Positions 19,201 to 26,220 of a stretch of 37,967 bases of DNA are shown piece by piece. The notes under the pieces were generated by a model. It worked only from the letters and a program-made list of their open reading frames with translations, did not search any database and was not told the origin of the DNA. This DNA comes from a virus: positions 1 to 37,967 of IMG/VR virus record IMGVR_UViG_3300046411_000115; one strand, given 5' to 3'. Within the stretch, counting starts at the first letter, position 1, and each line of letters opens with the position of its first letter. Both the position numbers and the translations under genes were made by a program.

Positions 19201-21563
19201 GGGGTACACAACCAATAACTCAAAATATAACAAATATACAATTTGGAAAATTGTGTAAATTAACTATTGATGTTTTAGCAAATCAAGGTGGTGGGGCTAA
19301 TACTATTTTTTTTGGTGGAACAGTTGTAAATAGCAGTCATTTAAATGTTGGTTCTTATACTTTTTATGGTTCTTTTAGTAGTAATACAAATCTTTACATA
19401 TACGGAAGAAGTGGAGAAGTTTTTCAAATAGACAACGTATCTATAAAACAAGTAAATGGCAACCCTGCAATAATGACAAACCAAACATCAAGTGATATTG
19501 AGAATGGTAGTCCTTATGCTAATGTAATAAGAAACACAGATTTTATAAATGGAGATAATTGGAGTGTAACAAGAGGTAATTGGGCAATAAGTGGTGGTAC
19601 TTTAAATACAACTTCAGAATCAGATTATTGTAATACAACTATAGGAGATTATTCAAGTAAAACTATGAGAGTAAAATTTGACATAGTTTCTAATACACAA
19701 GGTAGTGTAGCTTTTAGAATATTTGGTAGTTCATATCAAGTTGGAACTTCAAGAAGTGGTATAGGTACTTATACAGAAGATATAGTATTTCAAGCAGGTC
19801 ATAATGGAGATGTTGGTTTTATAGGAAATAATTTTACAGGTGCTATAGACAACGTAACAGTAGAAGAAGTAAACACAGGATTACAAGGATATTGGAAGAT
19901 GGGAGATGGTACTAATGATGAGTACCCTATTATCTATGACCAAACTAATCCTACACTAGGTTCTGAAGAAATTGTAAATGGAGATTTTACCACTCAAACT
20001 GATTGGTTTGTAGGAACAGGTTGGTCTTATGGTACAAATAAAATAGAATCAGTAAATGGTGCTAATTATGTTACTAGACAAAATTTAGCCCCATTTGTAT
20101 CAGGAGTATTATATAAAATAACTTATACAATTTTAGATTATGTTTCTGGTAATTTTAATTTTAGATTTCACACACTAAATGGTGCAACAAGAAATGCTAA
20201 TGGAGATTATTTTGAATATATAGTGCCAACAGGTGACCAATTATATTTACAAGGTAATAGTAATTTTAATGGTAGTATTACAAATATATCATTAAAAAGA
20301 GTAGAAGGAAATCCTGCCACTATGACCAATATGGTAGAGGGTAATATCACTAACCAATTTCCACTAACAAAGATTAGAAACTACTATAGAATGGGAGATG
20401 GTATATTAGATGGTTATCCTATCATACAAGACCAAACAAGTCCTAATCTTGCACATATACCTACTACTAATATAGCAGAATATTCAGAAAACTTTACTAA
20501 TGGAAATTTTTGGAGTTTTCAAGGTGTAACACAAATAGACAATTCTATTATATCTCCTGATAGCACACAAAATGCAGATAAATTTTATCCATCAGCTACA
20601 GGTAGTTATAAAGGTCTTACTAATCATTTTGGTTCTTCTTTAAATGCTGCTGCATACAATCTTTCGGCTTTTGTAAAAAAAGGTGGTAAAGATTTCTTTT
20701 TCTTTTATAATATAGGAAGTCCACAAGGAACTAATGGTTGTTGGTTTAATTTAAGTACAGGTGTTATTGGTCATATAGGTGGTGCATATAGAAATGTTAA
20801 AATAGAAAGTGTAGGTAATGATTGGTTTAGATGTTCTGCTACTTTAAATTATAGTGGTACAGATGATTATGTTTATTTCTTAATGTCTGATTCTAATAAC
20901 AGTAATATTTCAACTGTTAATGGAACTGATGGTATTTATTTATGGGGTATTCAAATAGAAGAACAATCACAAGCTACTGCATACATAAAGTCAGATGGTA
21001 TAGCAGCAGTAAGAAAATCATCTACTACTAACTTAATACCTTATAGTGAAGATTTTAGTACATACGACCAAATACAAAATATTACACTAATACCTAATGC
21101 AACTACAAGCCCAACAGGTACAAGTAATGCAACAAAAGTTTTAAGTACAGCTAATAATAGTAAAGTTAGAGATAACATCTCTGTAGTAAATGGTACAACT
21201 TACACTTTTAGTATTTATTGTAAAAACATAGATGCGACAATGATTAAATTATTAGCTTTTGATGGGGTAACAGAATATCAAAGCGCACTTACATCACAAG
21301 TAAGCACAACTCAATGGGCTAGAATATCTATAACTTTTACATCAGGTAGTACGGGAACAGGTCAGGTACAATTTGCTAGAGATATGCCTAACGGAGAATC
21401 TGCTTTCTTTTGGGGCGCACAATTTGAAGAACAAACACAAGCAGAAACTTATGCTAAAACAACAGGATTACCTGTAACAATAGATTTATTTACAGAAAAT
21501 AATTACGGAACAATGACAAATATGAGTGCTTCTGATATTATAGAGGACACTCCAAACAATTAA
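16284..21563 (+). CDS. Giant LamG/CBM adhesin, tail fibre-like
   Basis: 1759 residues, the largest gene. Three concanavalin/LamG-like domains are seen: about 24-190 (SIDFDGVDDC ... GKIDEFAVYDRELT), 570-732 (MEFDGVDDYLNAG ... FGLYDRALTSLEV) and 754-890 (VDFDGTDDYLKAN ... VGLWNSTLTANEV). Between and after them are at least eight CBM4/9-like modules, each opening NGxF or similar and closing with a DNVSVKEV-type strand (about 322, 430, 537, 1048, 1187, 1329, then 1400-1550 and 1575-1730). A motif YxMGxGxxDxYP recurs near 909, 1202 and 1366. Such proteins bind surface polysaccharides, so this is the probable receptor-binding adhesin. The modular repeats suggest growth by duplication. Confidence 0.8.
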   Translation: MLSLGNKLTLNSAKPIYHFVNKYSIDFDGVDDCIVTDGADTVAQPSTYSFWCKSSETSNNLGLFGHGSGDRGTFHLNFSSKPLLELGANYYKFWNATTKVSDGEWHHWVVYLEPNNLNNCKLYCDGILQNVDSTVSSGTPKAYTESLTIGSDRPLSGNYFEGKIDEFAVYDRELTQAEITRMYNTYYSPNRVANGNFSQIGNEEVTNGDFSQIGSELVTNGNFATDSDWDKGTGWSIQNGYAQSDGTNAPLDQTNILTIGKQYKLVIIVTDINNGNLSVRLGDSSSHQILSISSNGTYTAYGVAGGTRLRLRSQGGFDGKIDNVSVKEVGQDWTFGTGWGMGDGKVVVSSAAQSTAINQTNVLQSNKAYKITYEILDYVEGGVRILLGSSSSATGSTNSSNGVFTEYLINTSTGGTDELYLSAMGSSTTLSVRNISVKEVGQHWTFGTGWSTDGTKATSDGTQSVSYLRQNGIVNLTSTYKVQFTVSGSSSGTLNFLQGNGSTQTNVTSNNTYYFDVVWNGSSGDIVFQSLNFVGSVDNVVVQELKHDATNLMLNAGAYQSANPLITSTKSMEFDGVDDYLNAGVLPDVFRNAFTVSAWIWTDVASGNRQIFSTGQGAFSQIYQNNTGLKLDIVGGTGYSAVIDADYFDTAHQNTWVYLTLVYNGATIKAYRNGIEVGSAALSGTLNSITNEANIGRYQGGAEYFNGKITEFGLYDRALTSLEVASLYNQGMPTDLLVNRNNYQSGNPTVFNTKQVDFDGTDDYLKANSTLGSMTGSVSMWFKKNTDTGGQYFIDFRGSGSGTGYIVAFSQPFISVSSGTLYINGVVGNSPSTGVWNHLVVTGITLNIDECINIGRRYANTEFFDGDMSQVGLWNSTLTANEVSSLYNHGLPIDLTTDQAAYESSSNLVGYWRMGSGTLDTYPLIADQTNATLGSEEVSCGNFECANPDGVWNSNAGAGWGISGGTATYDGSGGTQPITQNITNIQFGKLCKLTIDVLANQGGGANTIFFGGTVVNSSHLNVGSYTFYGSFSSNTNLYIYGRSGEVFQIDNVSIKQVNGNPAIMTNQTSSDIENGSPYANVIRNTDFINGDNWSVTRGNWAISGGTLNTTSESDYCNTTIGDYSSKTMRVKFDIVSNTQGSVAFRIFGSSYQVGTSRSGIGTYTEDIVFQAGHNGDVGFIGNNFTGAIDNVTVEEVNTGLQGYWKMGDGTNDEYPIIYDQTNPTLGSEEIVNGDFTTQTDWFVGTGWSYGTNKIESVNGANYVTRQNLAPFVSGVLYKITYTILDYVSGNFNFRFHTLNGATRNANGDYFEYIVPTGDQLYLQGNSNFNGSITNISLKRVEGNPATMTNMVEGNITNQFPLTKIRNYYRMGDGILDGYPIIQDQTSPNLAHIPTTNIAEYSENFTNGNFWSFQGVTQIDNSIISPDSTQNADKFYPSATGSYKGLTNHFGSSLNAAAYNLSAFVKKGGKDFFFFYNIGSPQGTNGCWFNLSTGVIGHIGGAYRNVKIESVGNDWFRCSATLNYSGTDDYVYFLMSDSNNSNISTVNGTDGIYLWGIQIEEQSQATAYIKSDGIAAVRKSSTTNLIPYSEDFSTYDQIQNITLIPNATTSPTGTSNATKVLSTANNSKVRDNISVVNGTTYTFSIYCKNIDATMIKLLAFDGVTEYQSALTSQVSTTQWARISITFTSGSTGTGQVQFARDMPNGESAFFWGAQFEEQTQAETYAKTTGLPVTIDLFTENNYGTMTNMSASDIIEDTPNN

Positions 21564-21567
21564 AATT

Positions 21568-21816
21568 ATGATATATACAACACCAAACACAAGTTTATTG
21601 ACTGAAGTAGATGCAGAGGGAAACCCTGTATGCGACTTTTCACAAATCGTAGAGGATAGTCCTGCAACTGTAAGAAAGTCTTTAGATGGTACATTATTTA
21701 TTGCTAAATTTATGGGCGAAACTCCTACTTTTTTAGAAGGACTAGACCAATATACTCACGAGGAGATATTAGCAATAGTAAGAGGTACTGACTGGACACC
21801 TGCTGATCCAGAATAA
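21568..21816 (+). CDS. Small protein following adhesin
   Basis: 82 residues, four bases after the adhesin stop. Acidic; begins MIYTTPNTSLLTEVDAEGN and contains VRKSLDGTLFIAKFMG (about 35-50) and YTHEEILAIVRGTDWTP. Similar short proteins often follow tail fibre genes in Bacteroidota phages, possibly as chaperones or tail-fibre caps; I cannot name the family. Last gene before the terminase promoter. Confidence 0.6.
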   Translation: MIYTTPNTSLLTEVDAEGNPVCDFSQIVEDSPATVRKSLDGTLFIAKFMGETPTFLEGLDQYTHEEILAIVRGTDWTPADPE

Positions 21817-21833
21817 TATTTATTTAATTTTAT

Positions 21834-21841
21834 TATATTTG
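21834..21841 (+). promoter_or_regulatory. -7 promoter box TATATTTG, leaderless layout
   Basis: Ends four bases before the ATG at 21846, so transcription would start at or next to the start codon of the small terminase gene. No TTG at the usual distance upstream. Confidence 0.55.
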
Positions 21842-21845
21842 CTTA

Positions 21846-22262
21846 ATGAGTGAACAAGAAAGCAAAGAGCTTGGTGGTCTTGCCAGAACCAAAAGAGGTA
21901 AAATTAATGAAGTATATAATAACACCCCAAAAGCTAATCTACCAAAAAAATCTCATGCTAGAGAGATGGCAAAGATTAGCAGGACTTCTGTAGCATATGC
22001 TTTAGAAGGACAGCCAGTAAAGATAAAGATGGCTTTAGACTTGTTGTTTGATGAAGACCCTAGAGCTTATATAGATGCTATAGCGAAACTGCTGAACTAT
22101 GCAGTACCTAAACTTTCTTCTACAGAAATAAAACACGAAGGAGATAAGAAAATTGAAATCAAATTAGAAGATGGTGCTACTCTTGAAGATATTAAAAGAC
22201 AACTAAAAGAAATAGAGCAAGATAGTGCTAGTGATATTGATTTTGAAGAAATAAATGAATAA
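21846..22262 (+). CDS. Terminase small subunit-like protein
   Basis: 138 residues. Lies immediately before the large subunit, overlapping it by 8 nt. An N-terminal basic segment (ARTKRGKINEVYNNTPKANLPKKSHAREMAKIS) may bind DNA, a central helix pair (ALEGQPVKIKMALDLLFDEDPRAY, then AIAKLLNYAVPKLS) fits the oligomerisation core of small terminases, and the C-terminus is acidic and helical, the part that usually contacts the ATPase. Residues KPAKLSSTEIKHEG precede the tail. Its role in recognising the pac/cos site is inferred from position. Confidence 0.75.
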   Translation: MSEQESKELGGLARTKRGKINEVYNNTPKANLPKKSHAREMAKISRTSVAYALEGQPVKIKMALDLLFDEDPRAYIDAIAKLLNYAVPKLSSTEIKHEGDKKIEIKLEDGATLEDIKRQLKEIEQDSASDIDFEEINE

Positions 22263-23688
22263 AAAGCAAGAGCTTAAATATGCACTTAACAAAACTCTAT
22301 GTGAGATGTCTTTCTATGAGTTTTTTAAACAAGCATGGCATATTGTAGAACCTGCTATAGACTTATCTAGTAATTGGCATCATAAATATATATGCGATGC
22401 TCTGCAAGAAGAAGCAGAGAGAATAATTGCTAAAAAACCCAAAACAAAGGATATAATAATAAACGTACCCTTTCGTTCTACTAAATCACTTATTGTTACT
22501 GTGATGTTTCCAGTATGGTCATGGATAAAAGACCCTAAGCTAAGATTTATAACCTCATCATATTCTGCTAACCTTTCTATAGAACTTGCTACTAAGAGCA
22601 GAGATATAATATTTAGTGAGTGGTTTAAGTCAAGGTGGGGAACAATATTTCATATTAAGAAAGACCAAAACCTAAAAGAAAGATACGAGAATAATCATAT
22701 GGGTATGCGAAGAGCAACATCTGTTGGTGGTACTGTAACAGGACAAGGGGGAGATTTTCTTATTGTAGATGATCCTTTATCACCACAAATGGCAAACTCA
22801 GCAACAGAGAGAGAAAATGCTAACGAGTGGTATAGAACAACATTTTATTCAAGACTTAACAGTCCAAAAATTGGTGTAAGAATAATTATTATGCAAAGGG
22901 TACACGAAGATGATTTAAGTGGTTTTTTGCTTGATAGAGAAACAAGACTAAACTATAATCACATATGTATACCTGCAACTATAGATGGTGAGGTAAAACC
23001 AAAGAAGTTAGAAAACTTTTACGATGAAAATGGTTTGTTTTGGGATGAAAGATTTGGTCAAGATGTTTTAGATGACTATAAGAAAGCATTAGGTAGTTAT
23101 GGCTATGCAGGTCAGCTTATGCAAACTCCAACACCCTTAGATAGTGGTATGATACGACAAGAGTGGTTTAAGATAGATAGATATAGGGAAGATGGTGTAG
23201 TAAACTTTGTAATAGACCCTGCATATACTGCAAATCAAAAAAACGACCCTTCAGCACTACTTGCATACATTTATAAAGACAATAAGTGGCAAATAATTGA
23301 TTGTACTAATGTTTACAAAGAATTTCCTGACTTAGTTAAGTTTATACCACAATGGGTAACTAAAAATGGCTATACAAACAAGAGTAGAATATTTGTAGAA
23401 CCAAAAGCATCAGGTAAGTCTATCGTACAAACACTAATTAGAGAAACTGGTCTAAATGTTAGAGAAGATAAACCACCAACTAAAGATAAGGTAGCAAGGG
23501 TAGCAGATATTTCTGCAACACTAGAATCAGGTAGAGTAGGACTGTTACAAGGTAAGTGGAACAATGAATTTTTAGATCAATTGACTAAGTTTCCATCTGC
23601 TAAACACGATGACATGGTAGACTGTCTTGTAATGGCTGTAAACAAAGAAATCTGGACAGGAAAAGGCAAAGTAGTATACTTTAGTTAA
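22255..23688 (+). CDS. Terminase large subunit
   Basis: 477 residues, standard length. ATPase domain: NVPFRSTKS (about 70-78, Walker A variant), FLIVDDPL (about 167-174, Walker B and catalytic acid), and a coupling motif region with IIIMQRVHEDD (about 217-227). Nuclease domain: FVIDPAYT (about 317-324), VEPKASGKS (about 380-388) and KHDDMVDCLV (about 449-458), the metal-binding acidic residues of the RNase H-like fold. It packages DNA through the portal and cuts the concatemer. Gene order TerS-TerL is conserved, but here it is far from portal and capsid. Confidence 0.92.
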   Translation: MNKKQELKYALNKTLCEMSFYEFFKQAWHIVEPAIDLSSNWHHKYICDALQEEAERIIAKKPKTKDIIINVPFRSTKSLIVTVMFPVWSWIKDPKLRFITSSYSANLSIELATKSRDIIFSEWFKSRWGTIFHIKKDQNLKERYENNHMGMRRATSVGGTVTGQGGDFLIVDDPLSPQMANSATERENANEWYRTTFYSRLNSPKIGVRIIIMQRVHEDDLSGFLLDRETRLNYNHICIPATIDGEVKPKKLENFYDENGLFWDERFGQDVLDDYKKALGSYGYAGQLMQTPTPLDSGMIRQEWFKIDRYREDGVVNFVIDPAYTANQKNDPSALLAYIYKDNKWQIIDCTNVYKEFPDLVKFIPQWVTKNGYTNKSRIFVEPKASGKSIVQTLIRETGLNVREDKPPTKDKVARVADISATLESGRVGLLQGKWNNEFLDQLTKFPSAKHDDMVDCLVMAVNKEIWTGKGKVVYFS

Positions 23689-23736
23689 ATTTTTCTGAAA
23701 TTCTAAAAATTGTGTATCAATTTATGCACTTGTATG

Positions 23737-23744
23737 TAATTTTG
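23737..23744 (+). promoter_or_regulatory. -7 promoter box TAATTTTG
   Basis: TAnnTTTG match 33 nt before the ATG at 23778; a TTG lies 24 nt upstream (23710-23712), slightly longer than usual. Could drive the tail operon. Confidence 0.45.
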
Positions 23745-23777
23745 CATAGATTTGAAGAAATTATAATAAAATAAGGT

Positions 23778-24191
23778 ATGGAGTCTGAAAATAAGTACAT
23801 AAATAAGGAACATGAAGGTATTGTTGAACAATATGTACTCTATTTAAAAAAGTTAGTATATTTTGCTACTGAAGATGCAGGTAACATGAAATTTCAGGAA
23901 TATGCAGAGATATTAGAAAGTGTGTTTATGTATTCTAATAATTTTTACGATACCATGACAAAAAAAAAGCATATGGTAGAAGAATTTATGTTTTTGATAC
24001 CAAACATGGCTTTTTACCTTAGTGTAGGGTTTTTTACAGGATTGAAGAATAAAAACAATGCAAAAGACATAGAAATGTGCATTGATCGCTTAGCAAAGAA
24101 AACTGAGAACATAACTGGTGAGCTTACTGACATTCTGATTGACAATAAAGAGAAAATAGAAATAATAGAAGAACTAAACATAGAATCATGA
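23778..24191 (+). CDS. Hypothetical helical protein between terminase and tail genes
   Basis: 137 residues, fully helical in appearance. The central part FLIPNMAFYLSVGFFTGLK (about 73-91) is hydrophobic and may be a membrane or buried helix; the C-terminal half is acidic (NITGELTDILIDNKEKIEII). It overlaps the next gene by 4 nt (ATGA), so it is coupled to the tail assembly chaperone. Could be a tail terminator or chaperone partner; there is no motif to decide. Confidence 0.6.
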   Translation: MESENKYINKEHEGIVEQYVLYLKKLVYFATEDAGNMKFQEYAEILESVFMYSNNFYDTMTKKKHMVEEFMFLIPNMAFYLSVGFFTGLKNKNNAKDIEMCIDRLAKKTENITGELTDILIDNKEKIEIIEELNIES

Positions 24192-24877
24192 TAGAAATTC
24201 AAATCAAAGAAGAAAAATACGATATACCAACTGAGTGGAAAGATATTACACTTGAATATTGGTGTGGACTATATAATATTATTAAAAAGTATACTGAAAC
24301 TGCTGAAGAAGAAGAAAAAGAAGAAGTTGTAGAGCCAAAGCTAGATGAGGTTAAGGTTTTACGAATGAATAGAGAAATATTTAAGTATGTTACTGGTATA
24401 AACGATGCTATGCTAAATCAATTAGATTTAGAAAGTGTAAATACTGCTGTTGGAACTATAGGACAAATGATGGAGGAATATAAACCTCAAGGTATAGATA
24501 GATTTGAATTTGATGGTGATGTGTACTTTTTTCCAAAGGAATTTCTAAAAAGAAACACTTTTGGAGATTACATAGAGTCTACACAGTTAGATGCTACTAT
24601 ACAAATGATGAAGCATGGTAAATTTGATGTTTTACCAGAACAAATGGCGATATTATGCAGAAAGATAGATGAAGAATACGATGATGATATTATATCCTCA
24701 AAAAGTGATAAGTTTAAGCAATTGACTATGGACATCGTTTGGGAGTTCAGTTTTTTTTTGACTATGCAAAGCGTAAAATTAACAAGGACTTTCCAAATGT
24801 TTTTGGGGAAGGAAGGGGAAGAATTGGAACAGGCAAAGGAAGAGTTTCTACAGTTGGACTCTATACCAAGCTCATAA
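24188..24877 (+). CDS. Tail assembly chaperone, zero frame (G-like)
   Basis: 229 residues. Acidic protein with YDIPTEWKDITLEYWCGLYNI at the start, like chaperones that escort the tape measure protein. A poly-Glu linker (TAEEEEKEEVVEPK) and a helical core follow. At 24754-24760 the zero frame reads T TTT TTG, a classic -1 slippery heptamer within nine T (24751-24759); the -1 frame continues to 25074. Beyond this point the zero frame still reads as normal protein (39 more residues), so both forms may be made, in the G/GT manner. Confidence 0.7.
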   Translation: MIEIQIKEEKYDIPTEWKDITLEYWCGLYNIIKKYTETAEEEEKEEVVEPKLDEVKVLRMNREIFKYVTGINDAMLNQLDLESVNTAVGTIGQMMEEYKPQGIDRFEFDGDVYFFPKEFLKRNTFGDYIESTQLDATIQMMKHGKFDVLPEQMAILCRKIDEEYDDDIISSKSDKFKQLTMDIVWEFSFFLTMQSVKLTRTFQMFLGKEGEELEQAKEEFLQLDSIPSS

Positions 24878-25074
24878 AACCCTATGGTTGGCTAAACAGC
24901 TTATATATGGTTGCAGAGAAAGGTATTTTTAGGGTAGATGGAATGAATGATGTAGATAGTGTAAAGAATACTAATCTATATAAAGTTTTAACATATTTGA
25001 GTTGGAATACAGCGAAGAATGATTATGAGATAGCAGTAAATGACAAGATTCACAACCCAAATAAAGTAATGTAA
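24760..25074 (+). CDS. -1 frame extension of tail chaperone (T-like)
   Basis: 105 codons read in the -1 frame after the slippery site at 24754-24760. The frame has no ATG until 24908, deep inside, which argues against independent initiation. Its later part, LIKPYGWLNSLYMVAEKGIF then VLTYLSWNTAKNDYEIA, has the typical GWL..iy.iAe..iF pattern of T-type chaperone extensions. A second slippery candidate is T TTG GGG at 24801-24807. If the nine-T run is a sequencing error the two frames might simply be one gene, but the good coding in both frames over 24760-24877 favours programmed frameshift. Confidence 0.65.
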   Translation, partial: DYAKRKINKDFPNVFGEGRGRIGTGKGRVSTVGLYTKLIKPYGWLNSLYMVAEKGIFRVDGMNDVDSVKNTNLYKVLTYLSWNTAKNDYEIAVNDKIHNPNKVM

Positions 25075-25081
25075 TATATAT

Positions 25082-26218
25082 ATGGCAATAACAAGATTAA
25101 AAGACATAGTAACAGTATTTGAGAGTAAATGGACTTTCGGTGATAGTAAGTTTGGTTATGATGGTGAGGTAAACGAATCACATAGCACACAATACCCTCT
25201 GTTACTAATTAACCCACCACTATCTACTATGCCAGAAATATATTCTGGTAGAGAAGAGTACGAATTTGAAATAAACTTTTACAACCTATACCCACAAGCA
25301 GCTCAGTCTGCAGTAACACTACAACATAGATGGGATAACCTACAAGATTTAGCTATGGAGTGGTTTGACATGGTTTTAAAGAACTATCAAGACAATGTGG
25401 TAGATGTATACCTAAATGATGAAAGTATAGAGATAGAGAGAGTAAAAGAGGTTGCTAACGATAGATTAGTACAGATCAAATTTACTTTTACTATGAGTGC
25501 ATTTTCTAAATGTTTCAGACCAACCTCTACATATCCTTCTGATATTGCTAATTTAGTAACATGGCTAAGAGCAGATAGTGGGTTGACATTTGACATACCT
25601 ACTAAAAAGATTTCTGCTTGGGCAGATTATTCAGGTAGCAATAATGGTTTATTACAAGCTACAAAATCTAAACAACCACTAAGATATGGTTATGATGGTG
25701 CTAATGACAAAGCAAGAATAGAATTTAATGGCACAACAGATTATTTTGATTCTGTAAATAATTTACCTATAACAACAGAGTTTACAATATTCCAAGTAAG
25801 TCAAAATATTGGCAATACATTAACAAATATTTTATCATATACTAATGGAACTAATATTATAAAATTATCTTATGCTGCTAATTCAGAGCTATTAGCTCAG
25901 GTTAGTGATGGCACAACAGCAATTAACGTAACACTTACAGGTTCTAATGCATCCAACTATCATATTGGTACATATAAATTACACAATAAAAGATTATATG
26001 TAGACTACGATTCTTTAGGAAGTTCTTTATCAACAAGTGTGCAAGAATCTGGATATGACAATACAACAGTATTTAATGATGCTGTATATACACTAAGCAG
26101 TTTGTCAGCACCTATAAAAGGTAATTTACAAGAATTTATAATTTTTAATTCTGTTTTATCTAATGCTGAAATTGCTAATGTAAAATCTTACTTAAATACT
26201 AAATACAAAATATATTAA
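25082..26218 (+). CDS. Tail protein with C-terminal LamG-like domain
   Basis: 378 residues. Residues 1-145 form a conserved-looking tail domain (ITRLKDIVTVFESKWTFGDSK, INPPLSTMPEIYSG, FTFTMSAFSKCFRP). A second domain, about 150-378, is a concanavalin/LamG-like sandwich: LVTWLRADSGLTFD, ISAWADYSGSNNGLLQAT, RIEFNGTTDYFDS and LQEFIIFNSVLSNAEI. The fusion suggests a virion tail component that displays a carbohydrate-binding domain. Position, between the chaperone and tail tip genes, fits a distal tail or tail-terminator role for the first domain. Confidence 0.65.
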   Translation: MAITRLKDIVTVFESKWTFGDSKFGYDGEVNESHSTQYPLLLINPPLSTMPEIYSGREEYEFEINFYNLYPQAAQSAVTLQHRWDNLQDLAMEWFDMVLKNYQDNVVDVYLNDESIEIERVKEVANDRLVQIKFTFTMSAFSKCFRPTSTYPSDIANLVTWLRADSGLTFDIPTKKISAWADYSGSNNGLLQATKSKQPLRYGYDGANDKARIEFNGTTDYFDSVNNLPITTEFTIFQVSQNIGNTLTNILSYTNGTNIIKLSYAANSELLAQVSDGTTAINVTLTGSNASNYHIGTYKLHNKRLYVDYDSLGSSLSTSVQESGYDNTTVFNDAVYTLSSLSAPIKGNLQEFIIFNSVLSNAEIANVKSYLNTKYKIY

Positions 26219-26220
26219 TT

